Positions 14,801-23,232 are shown, numbered from the stretch's first letter. The stretch is 24,359 nucleotides of DNA from 2-02-FULL-48-14 sp964356195 (GCA_964356195.1 CAYHGP010000017.1:1-24359); one strand, 5' to 3'. Notes: generated by a model not told the origin, from the letters alone. Translations and numbers: made by a program.

Positions 14801-15629
14801 TTCCATTATTGTCGGTGGAGGTCCTGCGGGAATGAGTGCCGGCGTTCAACTTGCGCGTAGCGGTTTTAAAGTTCTTTTGATCGAAAAAAATGAGCTCGGT
14901 GGTTTGCTGCGAAATGCTCATAATGTCGAAAATTATTTGGGTTCCAAGGCTCAATCCGGACTTGAATTCAGCAAGAAATTCAAGGAACAACTTAAGGCGT
15001 TTTTGGTGCCGGTCCTTCGTGCGGAGGTGGTGAAAATCGGGAGGGCGGAGGCTGGTCATTTTAGTGTATCTACTTCGTCTAAAATTTATTCTGCGAAAAC
15101 GGTGCTGGTGGCTTCCGGGACGGCTCCCAATTCTTTGGACCCGGCGACTGCTGAATTGCTTTTCGGGAAAAAAGTTTTCTATGAATTGATGGATTTTCCG
15201 CTTCGTGGAAAGAAAGAAAAAGTTCTTGTAGTGGGGGGTGGAGACGTTGGATTCGACTACGCTTTGAATTTGAAGAAGCGCGGTTTCTCTCCCACTATTG
15301 TTACTAAGAATGAAGTTGTCTGCTTGCCGGTGCTTTTGCAACGAGCAAAGGAAAAAAAGATCCACGTTTTCACGCACTGTGGTCCGGAGGAAATTTATAA
15401 GAAAGGCTTAGAGGCTGAGCTTGTTTTAATTGCTGTGGGCAGGCACGTCACTATGCCAAAATTCGGTATCCCAAAGCGCACAAATGGCTTATACTTCGCC
15501 GGCGATGTGAACCATGGTTCTATTCGTCAGGCTCAAATCGCCGCCGGGGAGGGGCTTTACGCGGCCATGGAAATCACGAAACAATTAAAAAACTCAGTTC
15601 ATGCAAGTCGTCCAAGAACACGGAAATGA
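14790..15629 (+). CDS. Thioredoxin reductase-like flavoprotein without redox cysteines
   Basis: A 279-aa pyridine-nucleotide-disulfide oxidoreductase. The FAD-binding SIIVGGGPAGMSAG (5-18) is at the N-terminus, VASGTAPN marks the end of the first FAD half, the NADPH motif VLVVGGGDVGFDYA (145-158) follows, and GLYFAGDVNHGSIRQAQIAAGEG (233-255) closes the second FAD half. The CxxC that thioredoxin reductases carry just before the NADPH motif is replaced by YELMD (131-135). The only cysteines are at about 168 and 187. This pattern fits ferredoxin/flavodoxin-NADP reductases of the TrxR type or bacillithiol-disulfide reductase-like proteins rather than a thioredoxin reductase. The start at 14790 overlaps the previous gene by 11 bp, and the end overlaps the radical SAM gene by 29 bp. 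A reductase could supply electrons to the neighbouring Fe-S enzyme. Confidence 0.85.
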   Translation: MIYDSIIVGGGPAGMSAGVQLARSGFKVLLIEKNELGGLLRNAHNVENYLGSKAQSGLEFSKKFKEQLKAFLVPVLRAEVVKIGRAEAGHFSVSTSSKIYSAKTVLVASGTAPNSLDPATAELLFGKKVFYELMDFPLRGKKEKVLVVGGGDVGFDYALNLKKRGFSPTIVTKNEVVCLPVLLQRAKEKKIHVFTHCGPEEIYKKGLEAELVLIAVGRHVTMPKFGIPKRTNGLYFAGDVNHGSIRQAQIAAGEGLYAAMEITKQLKNSVHASRPRTRK

Positions 15630-16494
15630 TGAAGTCGCAAAACTCTATGTAGCAAAACTAAGAGACTATTATTTGGAATTTGTGGAGTCCAAAGACCCCC
15701 GACTTTCTCGCAATGAAAAATGGGTTATTGTGGTTTCCTGTCTTTTGGGGTGTCCAGTTCAGTGCCTCATGTGTGATGCGGGTAAGAACTATTCCGGGAA
15801 ACTCACGAAGGATGAAATTTTCGAACAAATCGATTTTGTTGTGGACCGGCATTTTCCCAGCCGGGATATTCCGGTAAAAAAATTCAAAATTCAATTCACT
15901 CGAATGGGGGAGCCGGCTTTTAACGATGCGGTACTCGATGTCCTGGAAGAATTGCCCCTTCGGTACCGTGCGCCCGGGCTTATCCCTTCTGTTTCCACTG
16001 TGGGGCCCAAGAGTTGTGCGGCCTTTTTTGATCGTTTGAAATCCATCAAAAAGAAACATTACGGCGACGGTCATTTTCAAATGCAGTTTTCCATCCACAC
16101 CACGGACGTGCAAAAGCGCGACCAACTCATTCCTACGCCCAAGCTGAGTTTTCAGGAAATTGCTGACTATGGGCGAGATTTTTTTGATGCCGGAGATCGT
16201 AAGATCACTCTTAATTTTATTATTATGGAGGGTTACCCCATTGAAGCCGTGGTCATTGCAAAATACTTTGATCCGGCCTTGTTTGTACTCAAGTTCACGC
16301 CCTTGAATCCCACGAAAAAAGCTAAGGAAGGAGGGTTGATTAATCTGCTCCATTCCAAGCATGAATCCGGTATGGATGCTTTTGTGGAATCGTTCCGAAA
16401 ATTGGGTTTTGACGTCATTGTCAGCATTGGGGAACTCGAAGAAAACTCCATTGGAAGCAATTGTGGACAATATGTTTCAAGTTTGATGTCTTAA
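15601..16494 (+). CDS. RlmN/Cfr-like radical SAM protein, substrate unknown
   Basis: A 297-aa radical SAM protein with the CxxxCxxC cluster motif in GCPVQCLMCDAG (Cys51, Cys55, Cys58). FTRMGEPAFND (99-109) corresponds to the MGMGEPL motif, and IPSVSTVGP matches the STSG segment of RlmN/Cfr. Near the C-terminus SIGSNCGQ (Cys288) matches the RlmN segment with the cysteine that becomes methylated. The second cysteine of RlmN (just before VSSQ) is Val here, with a Cys two residues on. The N-terminal helical RNA-binding domain of RlmN is absent. It may therefore be an RNA- or other-substrate methylase related to RlmN, not RlmN itself. It overlaps the reductase gene by 29 bp, consistent with a reductase/radical-SAM pair. 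Confidence 0.75.
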   Translation: MQVVQEHGNDEVAKLYVAKLRDYYLEFVESKDPRLSRNEKWVIVVSCLLGCPVQCLMCDAGKNYSGKLTKDEIFEQIDFVVDRHFPSRDIPVKKFKIQFTRMGEPAFNDAVLDVLEELPLRYRAPGLIPSVSTVGPKSCAAFFDRLKSIKKKHYGDGHFQMQFSIHTTDVQKRDQLIPTPKLSFQEIADYGRDFFDAGDRKITLNFIIMEGYPIEAVVIAKYFDPALFVLKFTPLNPTKKAKEGGLINLLHSKHESGMDAFVESFRKLGFDVIVSIGELEENSIGSNCGQYVSSLMS

Positions 16495-16511
16495 AAGATG
16501 GGGTGTATGAT
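16483..16511 (+). promoter_or_regulatory. Promoter of the ECF sigma gene
   Basis: TTGATG (16483-16488) and TATGAT (16506-16511) are spaced by 17 bases and overlap the stop codon of the radical SAM gene. The start near 16518 gives a leader of about 16 nt before the ATG at 16534. The hexamers resemble the housekeeping consensus, so the sigma gene may be basally expressed. Confidence 0.6.
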
Positions 16512-16533
16512 TTGGTCACGCTAAATCCACTCC

Positions 16534-17106
16534 ATGTCCGACTCCGCGCCCAATGGCCTTGATATTGATGGTTTGGTCGTTTCCGCTCAAGAAGGAGATA
16601 AAGATTCCTTTGGACGCTTGTACGACCATTTCTTCGATCGCATCTACCGCTATGTCTACTTTCGTACTCCCGCCCCGGAGGTGGATGATTTAGTGGAGAT
16701 GATTTTTATAAAGGCGTGGATCAACCTTGAAAAATACGAGAAACGCGATGTGAATTTCTCGGCGTGGTTGTTTAAAATTGCTCATAACGTTGTCATTGAT
16801 CACCGACGCTCTCATCGACCACTCTTTGAAATCAAAGAAGATTTTGAAGATGAGTCTGAAAAATCGGCGCCCAAAAAAATCACGGAAAAAAGTATGCTTT
16901 CCGATGTGGTGAGAGAGGCTGTAGATCGACTCAAAGAGCCTTATCGACAAGTGATAACGCTGAAGTTTTTGATTGGCCTCACCAATACCGAAATCGCTGA
17001 AATTATGAACGAGCGTGAAGGGAATATTCGAGTGCTTCAATTCAGAGCCTTGAAAGAACTTAAGAATCTTCTTGAAGAAAGGGGAGTTCAGGCTGAATTT
17101 TTGTAA
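16534..17106 (+). CDS. ECF-type RNA polymerase sigma factor
   Basis: A 190-aa sigma-70 family member of the extracytoplasmic-function type. Region 2 spans about 26-93 (FGRLYDHFFDRIYRYVYFRT, then VDDLVEMIFIKAW and SAWLFKIAHNVVIDHRR). An acidic linker (about 94-120) follows, and region 4 spans about 128-180 (AVDRLKEPYRQVITLKFLIG, TNTEIAEIMNEREGNIRVLQ, a helix-turn-helix). Regions 1 and 3 are absent, as expected for ECF factors. The FecR-domain membrane protein 34 bp downstream is likely co-transcribed and could be its regulator, since ECF factors are generally encoded beside their anti-sigma. Targets cannot be deduced. Confidence 0.92.
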   Translation: MSDSAPNGLDIDGLVVSAQEGDKDSFGRLYDHFFDRIYRYVYFRTPAPEVDDLVEMIFIKAWINLEKYEKRDVNFSAWLFKIAHNVVIDHRRSHRPLFEIKEDFEDESEKSAPKKITEKSMLSDVVREAVDRLKEPYRQVITLKFLIGLTNTEIAEIMNEREGNIRVLQFRALKELKNLLEERGVQAEFL

Positions 17107-17140
17107 TAAATAAGACCGAGCATCGTTCTAAACACTGCTT

Positions 17141-18934
17141 ATGCTGAATGACCACCAGATTGAACTCGCCAAGAAACGTATTTGGAGCCGCCTCGAGAGT
17201 AAACTCCCGGAGCGGGGAATCGGTGTATTCCAACCTGTTCTGTCCCTTTTACGCTCTTCTGAAAAACCTTCGCTTTCTCGTCTCAAGCAGGTTCAGATGA
17301 AGGAGCGTTTTTTGGATTTGCTTCCTGATCGAAGCCAGCCCATCCCTTTCTTCAGTCGACGCATTTTTGCCAGTTCGGCGTTGGTGCTTGTTTTGGGTGT
17401 GCTTTTTATGCCCGTGCTTGAAGTGGCTCCGAATGTTTCCGCGGCCAGTGCCAATGTACTTGAGGTGGTGGAAGGGGAAGTGTGGGTGAATGGGACTCTC
17501 ACCACCAATACCACGCTTATTCAGCCCGGAGATACCATCCTCACCGGTGAGAACTCTATGGCTCATTTGTACTTCTTGGATGATAGCCGCGTGACCCTGG
17601 GTGCTGATACTCAGGTAGACATTGTGGACACTACTATTGATCCTGAGAATCGTGCTAAAACGATGGTGGAACTTCGGCAAGAGAGCGGAAGACTTTGGGT
17701 TCAAGTTTTGAATTTGGTCTCCAAGGAATCCTTTTTTGTTTTAGACTTTCCGAATGGAGAAGTGACGGTGGACAGCCGAGCCAGCTTTGATGTTCAAGTT
17801 GGAGATGAAACTCAAATTTCCGTGGCTCGAAATCTTGTCACGGTCAATGCTACTGGGGAGGACAATTCCTATGAAGGAGTTTTAGGACAGGGAGCGAGCT
17901 TATGGGCCGGGGATGAATTGAGAACGGAAGCCATCGATAGGGAGGAGGAAGCGGATGCATGGTGGAGCTTTAATCTCACTTACGGTAAATCTTATGCCCG
18001 TCAGTTGGATGAAAATTACAAACAAGAGGCCATTGATCGGGCGGTGATTTTGCCCGGAAATCCTTTCTATTTCCTTAAAACTTTCCGTGAAACCCTCCAA
18101 GTTACTTTTACTTTTTCCAGTGAAGCTAAAGAAGACTTGCTCGTTCAGCAAGCGGAGAATCGTTTGAATGAAGCTCAAGTTTTGTTGGCCCAGGGAAAAA
18201 CAGATGCTGCCGAAGAAACCCTTCAAGTCTATCAAGATACGGTCGAGAAAACCTTGGAGAATTCCGACAATGTAGAACTTTTGGCGGCGCTTCAGGAAAC
18301 TCAGAAGCAAGTTTCTGTGAATCAAGATGTTGATGTAAATCTTACGCTGTTTCAAGATCATTTGACGAGTAGTTCCGCTCTCGTCTCTTCGGACGTTTCT
18401 GACAAAACAGAGGTGAAATTAGATTCCGCTTCGCAGAAATTACAACGTGTTCCCGACCTGCTCGTGAACGGAGATTTTGACCAGGCACTTCTTGATCTTT
18501 CCGCCTATCAGCTCGAGTCTTTTTCCATTGTGACCGAGCTTGAAAATGTTGCTTTGGATCAACGTGAAGCGATTGTATCCGCGCTCTTGGATCAGAAGCT
18601 AAAAGATATTCAAATGCTTCGCGTTATTGCAAGTATGCCGGAACTGACTTCTTCCGTGGACACCACCGATACGATGCTTGAACAGCTAAGTATGCTGCTC
18701 CTTTCTTTGCGTGAAAAGGAACTGACCCAGCTTTCTGAATTCTTTGAAAGCACCGATTACAATGTGACTCTTCAGTATCAAATTTACAGTCGTTTGCGTG
18801 ATCAAGCGGACATCACCCCCGAGCTTACTCAGCAATTTCAGAACACGGAGGTGGTGATGGATATTCAGGAAGTGGAAACGGTTCCGGAGCCTGAAGAGCC
18901 CTCGGAAACTCCAGTAGTAGATCCACGATTTTAA
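17141..18934 (+). CDS. FecR-domain / DUF5667 membrane protein (likely sigma regulator)
   Basis: A 597-aa protein. A cytoplasmic N-terminal helical part (1-72) comes first, then one membrane segment at about 75-92 (IFASSALVLVLGVLFMPV). An extracellular FecR-like beta domain follows at about 105-250 (VVEGEVWVNG, LIQPGDTILTGENSMAHL, DDSRVTLGADTQVDI, TVDSRASFDV). A DUF5667-type helical domain starts at PGNPFYFLKTFRETLQVTFT (305-324) and continues with an AEN/AEE-rich helical region. The C-terminus ends in a Glu/Pro tail (VETVPEPEEPSETPV). The arrangement of a cytoplasmic N-terminus, one membrane pass and an external sensing part, next to an ECF sigma gene, suggests it senses an envelope cue and restrains the sigma factor. 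No classical zinc anti-sigma motif is visible. Its stop codon overlaps the convergent mraY stop by 3 bp. Confidence 0.85.
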   Translation: MLNDHQIELAKKRIWSRLESKLPERGIGVFQPVLSLLRSSEKPSLSRLKQVQMKERFLDLLPDRSQPIPFFSRRIFASSALVLVLGVLFMPVLEVAPNVSAASANVLEVVEGEVWVNGTLTTNTTLIQPGDTILTGENSMAHLYFLDDSRVTLGADTQVDIVDTTIDPENRAKTMVELRQESGRLWVQVLNLVSKESFFVLDFPNGEVTVDSRASFDVQVGDETQISVARNLVTVNATGEDNSYEGVLGQGASLWAGDELRTEAIDREEEADAWWSFNLTYGKSYARQLDENYKQEAIDRAVILPGNPFYFLKTFRETLQVTFTFSSEAKEDLLVQQAENRLNEAQVLLAQGKTDAAEETLQVYQDTVEKTLENSDNVELLAALQETQKQVSVNQDVDVNLTLFQDHLTSSSALVSSDVSDKTEVKLDSASQKLQRVPDLLVNGDFDQALLDLSAYQLESFSIVTELENVALDQREAIVSALLDQKLKDIQMLRVIASMPELTSSVDTTDTMLEQLSMLLLSLREKELTQLSEFFESTDYNVTLQYQIYSRLRDQADITPELTQQFQNTEVVMDIQEVETVPEPEEPSETPVVDPRF

Positions 18935-19989
18935 TCTCCCATACCGACTAAGCCCAGAACAAGGCCGAGGGTGGCGACTAGAGCGCCCACAATCCAAAAT
19001 CGCATAACCACTTGAGACTCGGGCCAGCCGATTTGTTCAAAGTGATGATGTACCGGTGCAATTTTAAAGACCTTTTTACCAAAGAGTTTTTTTGAAGTGA
19101 GCTGGATGATTACCGAGAGCGTTTCAATGACAAAAATGAAGGCGATGAAGGGCAAAATGAGTACGGTGTTAGTGAGCATTGCAATGACGCCCAATGTGGC
19201 CCCTAAAGCCAGAGCGCCGGTGTCGCCCATATAAAAACGGGCCGGGGGGATGTTGAACCAAAGGAAGGCTAAACTTGCCCCCGCAATCACCGCGCAAAAA
19301 GCCGACAAAATGAGGAGCCCATGCGCGTAGGCGAGGCCGGAGTAAGCCCCGAAGGCAATAATGGTAAGACCTCCCGCGAGGCCGTCTAAGCCGTCGGTAA
19401 AATTCACCGCATTGGCGCTGCCTGCCAAAATAAATACGAAGAGCGGGATGATCCATATGCCCAAGGCAAAGTCTCCCACTCCTGGGACATGAATGCTGTT
19501 GTAGTCGAGCTTGAAGTAGAACCACAAGGCCGCTAAAAGGGCAAAAAGAGTTAGGGTGAACATCTTGGGCTTGATATTGAGGCCTTTGCTTTTGCCCCAG
19601 CCTTTGACATTGAATATATCGTCGATGGCCCCTAGAGCGGCTACCACCACCAAGGTGACGAGAGGTAAGTAAGTTTCACTACGATTGAGTAGAGAGTGTT
19701 CGAAAAGACCCGTGTAGGAAAGAAAACGGGAGAGTCCCACCACTACCAAAACACTGCCCCAAATGAGAATGCCTCCCATGGTGGGGGTACCGGCTTTTTT
19801 TTGATGCAGTGCGTTATACAAGGCTGCGTCTTTCCCGTCACTGGCTACGGTGCGAATGTTTTTTCCGACTTTGTATTTATTGAGGAGTCGAATGAGTGGC
19901 AAGGCTGCGCAAATGGCCACAGCAAAACCTAGAAATCCTGAACCAAGAATGAAAATAAGATGACGAATCGTGTCCGTGATAGGGAACAT
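18931..19989 (-). CDS. mraY: Phospho-N-acetylmuramoyl-pentapeptide-transferase
   Basis: A 352-aa integral membrane enzyme that transfers phospho-MurNAc-pentapeptide from UDP to undecaprenyl phosphate, making lipid I, the first membrane step of peptidoglycan synthesis. Signatures are HQKKAGTPTMGG (62-73), AIDDIFNVKGWGKS (Asp123/124), NAVNFTDGLDGLAGG (193-207), RFYMGDTGALALG and the APVHHHFE loop (321-328). About ten hydrophobic segments are visible. The length is normal. It begins 2 bp after the stop of the D,D-carboxypeptidase gene and is the last gene of the LCP-DacA-MraY run. In most bacteria mraY sits in the dcw cluster next to murF/murD; here it is detached, 11 kb from rsmH, and transcribed with wall-maturation genes. 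Confidence 0.97.
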   Translation of the reverse strand: MFPITDTIRHLIFILGSGFLGFAVAICAALPLIRLLNKYKVGKNIRTVASDGKDAALYNALHQKKAGTPTMGGILIWGSVLVVVGLSRFLSYTGLFEHSLLNRSETYLPLVTLVVVAALGAIDDIFNVKGWGKSKGLNIKPKMFTLTLFALLAALWFYFKLDYNSIHVPGVGDFALGIWIIPLFVFILAGSANAVNFTDGLDGLAGGLTIIAFGAYSGLAYAHGLLILSAFCAVIAGASLAFLWFNIPPARFYMGDTGALALGATLGVIAMLTNTVLILPFIAFIFVIETLSVIIQLTSKKLFGKKVFKIAPVHHHFEQIGWPESQVVMRFWIVGALVATLGLVLGLVGMGD

Positions 19990-19991
19990 AA

Positions 19992-20867
19992 TTACCAGGT
20001 ATAAGCTTTATAGATCCAATCGATGAGAATTTTCGTATCTACAAAACGACTTTTGCTTCCTAGGATGATGGTTAGAATTTCATGACCGTCGGGACTTTCT
20101 GCGAGAGCGATGAGACATTCTCCGGCGGAGGGCGTGGTTCCGGTTTTCATCCCTTTAATGCCCAGTTGTCCGAGCAAGATATTGGTGTTCACCAGTTCGT
20201 GTTTGGTTCCGTTGACGCTTTCTACGGTGGTCTTTGAGTTCTTCACAATTTCGCGCACACTGTCGTCCTCAAGGAGATATGTGCTGAGTACGGCGAGGTC
20301 GCGTGCGGTGGAATAGGCGTTGTTTGATTCCAATCCTGTTGTGTTTGCGTAATGCGTGTCTTCCATGCCCAGTTTTTTAGTGGTGTCATTCATTTTTTGA
20401 ATAAAGGCGGACTCGCTTCCGGCGTTGTATTCGGCGAGGGCCAGGGAAGCGTCGTTCCCCGAAACAATGAAGAGCCCGTAGAGAAGGTTTCTGACCGAGA
20501 TTTGTTCTCCTTCGAAAAGTCCCATGCGGGAACCCGTGGCATGAGCGGCAGAGGCACTCACGGTTACAATGGCACTGGGGTCGTTTTCATCGAGAATAAT
20601 GTAGGCAGTCATGAGTTTGGTGAGACTCGCGATGGGGACGCGTTTCATGGAGTTTTTTTCGTATAAGCCCGTTTGCGATTCCAAATCAATCGTCAAAATG
20701 GAGTCGGCACTGAGGGTTGCTGGGGCTACAAATTCTTCTCCTTGCATGGGAATAGAGGCCACGGAGAGTAAGCTCGCGTCGTTAAAACTTGCCGGAACGT
20801 CGCTTCCACCAAAGGAAGCAAGAGCTAAAGTGCTGGCGAGCAAAAGCGAAAGAAGGCTTTGGAACAT
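19992..20867 (-). CDS. Serine-type D-alanyl-D-alanine carboxypeptidase (low-molecular-mass PBP)
   Basis: A 291-aa exported enzyme of peptidase family S11 that trims the terminal D-Ala from peptidoglycan stem peptides and so controls cross-linking. An N-terminal signal peptide (1-20, MFQSLLSLLLASTLALASFG) is seen. The catalytic motifs are all present: SLTK (Ser81/Lys84), SGN (136-138) in FIVSGNDASLALAEY, and KTG (241-243) in GMKTGTTPSAGECLIA. The protein stops soon after the transpeptidase-like domain and lacks the beta-rich C-terminal domain and amphipathic anchor of E. coli PBP5. It is therefore probably either soluble outside the cell or held by its signal segment. It sits 15 bp after the LCP gene and 2 bp before mraY. 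Confidence 0.94.
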   Translation of the reverse strand: MFQSLLSLLLASTLALASFGGSDVPASFNDASLLSVASIPMQGEEFVAPATLSADSILTIDLESQTGLYEKNSMKRVPIASLTKLMTAYIILDENDPSAIVTVSASAAHATGSRMGLFEGEQISVRNLLYGLFIVSGNDASLALAEYNAGSESAFIQKMNDTTKKLGMEDTHYANTTGLESNNAYSTARDLAVLSTYLLEDDSVREIVKNSKTTVESVNGTKHELVNTNILLGQLGIKGMKTGTTPSAGECLIALAESPDGHEILTIILGSKSRFVDTKILIDWIYKAYTW

Positions 20868-20882
20868 GGGCTTAGTTTAGCC

Positions 20883-22289
20883 TTAATAAACCCCGATGTA
20901 AAAGAGTTCATCGTGGGCTTTGTAGTAGTCTACAAAGTCTTGTCCGAGTTCGATAATAATCTCGGCATCGGTATCCCAATTTTCAGGAAGGTACTCCGTT
21001 GGAACTTCGTTGGTGATCTCTCCAAAAGTGAGGGATGGAAGGATTTCGAGGGTTCCTTGTACCTCATCGGCATTGGTGGCGTTTTGAATGGGAATGAGTC
21101 GCGTGTCTTGAATGTCTTTGTTCGGTCCGTTTCCGAACTCTGCATTGAAACCGTAACGTACCAAATACATCTTGGTGACTCCGGCCATGCTTTCTTCTTT
21201 GGTCCCATTTAGTACTTGAACCCTCACTTGGTCCCGGTAAATTTCAGGATGATAGAAAAATAATTGTGCGAAGGTTTGCAGCTCTGAAAAATCGCCGGCG
21301 TAAGGCACCAAGTAATAAGGGTCGCCTTCCTCACGAGGTGGAGTGTAAAGGAATCCTCCCATTTTGTTGGCCTCTTCATTTATCACGGCCGTGAGGATGG
21401 AATCTTCTCCCATGTCTGCCGCAAATCCTACCAAGTTGAGCATTTCACTGAGGCTCATGTCCGTTTCAAAGTTTCTTGAAATAGCGTAGTAAGTGTCTTT
21501 GATTTTGGACGGACTCGTCAGGAATCCGAGACTGAGAGCTTTGTCCTTGAGCGCGGTCAAAACTTCTTGTTGACGTGCGGCGCGGTCAAAATCGGAAGTG
21601 TTATGACGACTGCGAACATATTTGAGTGCTGTTTCTCCATCGAGGTCTTGTATACCGACACTGAGGTAAAACGGTTCGTAGAGAAAATCGGAACCGACGG
21701 GGGCTGGGTAAGCATCGTCCGCAATGGCTTCTTTTACATCCACAGTGACTCCTTCCACTGCGTCGATGAGCTCTTCAAAACCCTTGAAGTCGATTTTGGC
21801 GTAGTAGTGAATGTCGACGTCTAAAATTTCCTCGATTTGATTCTTCAATTCTTCCATGGCCACTTGAGGATCTTCCGTGTTTTCAATCACATACTCATAA
21901 ACGCTGTTGAGGCGTGTTCCCCAGCCTACGGCATCGTTCTCCACGTAGAGGTCGCGTGGGATGGAAAGCATGGAAACCACTTTGCCTTGATGATCGAGGG
22001 AGGCCACCATCATGGTGTCCGTGAGGTTAGCACCATCGTGCCCTTCGCCGCCCACACCGATGAGAAGAATATTGGTGTGTTCATTAACATCCATTTTTAC
22101 GGCGCTGCCCACCGCGGAAAAGAAAATTTGTTTGAATGAAAAAGGGTTGCCTGTGGAAAAAGCACCAATCACTCCGCGAAGGGTGAGGACACCTAAAACC
22201 AATGCTAAAACGCTCAGTGCGATGTGGCTTTTAAACCAGTGTTTTGCTTTATGCTGGCTGTGGATGGGTTTTCTCTCGAAAGCGTTCAT
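20883..22289 (-). CDS. LytR-CpsA-Psr (LCP) family wall-polymer ligase with LytR_C domain
   Basis: A 468-aa membrane-anchored protein. A basic cytoplasmic N-terminus precedes one membrane segment at about 22-44. The LCP catalytic domain (about 70-250) shows TNILLIGVGGEG, LTDTMMVASLD (Asp91), LSIPRDLYV (108-116, with the conserved Arg), YAKIDFKGFEELIDAVEGV, KYVRSRHN (Arg225/Arg227) and DFDRAARQQEVL. These residues bind the pyrophosphate-prenol substrate. A LytR_C-like domain follows at about 355-468 (VRVQVLNGTKEESMAG). The family transfers glycopolymers from undecaprenyl-linked carriers to peptidoglycan or surface proteins. It leads the operon with D,D-carboxypeptidase and mraY. Confidence 0.95.
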   Translation of the reverse strand: MNAFERKPIHSQHKAKHWFKSHIALSVLALVLGVLTLRGVIGAFSTGNPFSFKQIFFSAVGSAVKMDVNEHTNILLIGVGGEGHDGANLTDTMMVASLDHQGKVVSMLSIPRDLYVENDAVGWGTRLNSVYEYVIENTEDPQVAMEELKNQIEEILDVDIHYYAKIDFKGFEELIDAVEGVTVDVKEAIADDAYPAPVGSDFLYEPFYLSVGIQDLDGETALKYVRSRHNTSDFDRAARQQEVLTALKDKALSLGFLTSPSKIKDTYYAISRNFETDMSLSEMLNLVGFAADMGEDSILTAVINEEANKMGGFLYTPPREEGDPYYLVPYAGDFSELQTFAQLFFYHPEIYRDQVRVQVLNGTKEESMAGVTKMYLVRYGFNAEFGNGPNKDIQDTRLIPIQNATNADEVQGTLEILPSLTFGEITNEVPTEYLPENWDTDAEIIIELGQDFVDYYKAHDELFYIGVY

Positions 22290-22312
22290 GAAAGCGGGAA
22301 AGGTGCTGAGTT

Positions 22313-22340
22313 ATTGTAGACTAATATTACAAAATTGAAA
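22313..22340 (-). promoter_or_regulatory. Promoter of the LCP-DacA-MraY operon
   Basis: On the minus strand, -35 TTTCAA (22335-22340) lies inside the end of the transporter gene and -10 TACAAT (22313-22318) is 16 bases away. The start near 22306 gives a leader of about 16 nt. The whole intergenic gap is only 37 bp. Confidence 0.5.
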
Positions 22341-23226
22341 TCCAAAAGGGTAGGGACAAGACCGAAAGAATCGTGCTGAGAACAATTGAACGTGCTATAA
22401 AAGTTTTGTTTAACCTGTACTCATCCGCTAATGCGAACGGGGTGATGGCGAGAGGCATGGCGGCTTGAATGATTGAGCTTGAAAATTGATTAGGGGTGAA
22501 TCCGAAAATTTTGACGCCAAAATAAAAACCTGCCGGTAGTAGAAGCAGGGTCAGGATGGAGAATAGTAAGATGGGGAACCACTCCTTTAATTTACCGATC
22601 TTGGATTTGCCGATGAAAAGGCCTATTACGATGAGTACCGTCGGGGTGACGGAGGCCGTGATCATGTCTAATGATTTTAGCAGTATTGCTGGAAGAGTAA
22701 TTCCAAGGCTTCCGATTATTATTCCAAGAACGACTGAGATTAAAAGTGGATTTTTAAACAGCTTTATTGCTACGTTTTTTCTAGAGTGGTCCAAGTATCC
22801 CAGGCCTACGGTGAAGAGCCAAAACATATAAATAGCAACAATTAAGCTGGCGCTTGGAAGTATTTCTTCGCCTGATATTTGGATCAAGACCGGGATGCCC
22901 AGGTAAGCGACGTTGCCAAAAACGAAACAAATGAATACCGTGCGGAACATTTGTTTTTCAAGCCGTAAAATCTTTCCTACTATTACGGCTACCAAGAAGC
23001 TAAGCAGTATGAATAGTGAATTTGCCCCCATCAGTTGGGCCTGATCTGAAAATGAAAAATGGGCCTTGGCGAGTGCGGAAAAAATGAGGACCGGGAAGCC
23101 AATCTTTAAGGCGAAATCATTTAAAACTTTGGACCAATCCTCTCCGATATTTTTGAATTTCTGCATCAGCGCGCTCGCAAAAATGATTAGAAATAACGGT
23201 GCAATGACGGTTAGAATTTCTACCAT
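22327..23226 (-). CDS. AEC (auxin efflux carrier) family permease
   Basis: A 299-aa integral membrane protein with about ten hydrophobic segments in two similar halves, as expected of the AEC/BART superfamily of secondary transporters. Recognisable stretches are VLNDFALKIGFPVLIFSALA in the first half, FGNVAYLGIPVLI near the middle of the first bundle, and SSIIQAAMPLAITPFALADE in the last third, equivalent to the conserved crossover region. Bacterial members move malate, malonate and other organic anions or lipophilic compounds; the substrate here is unknown. The start ATG lies 7 bases after a TAAGAT -10, suggesting a leaderless message. It is adjacent to the repeat-bounded region at the right edge but is not itself followed by such a repeat. 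Confidence 0.85.
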   Translation of the reverse strand: MVEILTVIAPLFLIIFASALMQKFKNIGEDWSKVLNDFALKIGFPVLIFSALAKAHFSFSDQAQLMGANSLFILLSFLVAVIVGKILRLEKQMFRTVFICFVFGNVAYLGIPVLIQISGEEILPSASLIVAIYMFWLFTVGLGYLDHSRKNVAIKLFKNPLLISVVLGIIIGSLGITLPAILLKSLDMITASVTPTVLIVIGLFIGKSKIGKLKEWFPILLFSILTLLLLPAGFYFGVKIFGFTPNQFSSSIIQAAMPLAITPFALADEYRLNKTFIARSIVLSTILSVLSLPFWISIL

Positions 23227-23232
23227 ACGCCC

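Noticed and set aside
13955..15377. Long minus-strand frames (255 and 252 codons) opposite fbp, the isochorismatase-fold and the reductase genes
   Set aside because: They lie antisense to genes with full family signatures and are shadows of their codon pattern.
15658..16470. A long open frame (270 codons) on the minus strand opposite the radical SAM gene
   Set aside because: The opposite strand encodes a protein with clear CxxxCxxC, GEP and NCGQ motifs. The antisense product has no recognisable domain or promoter.
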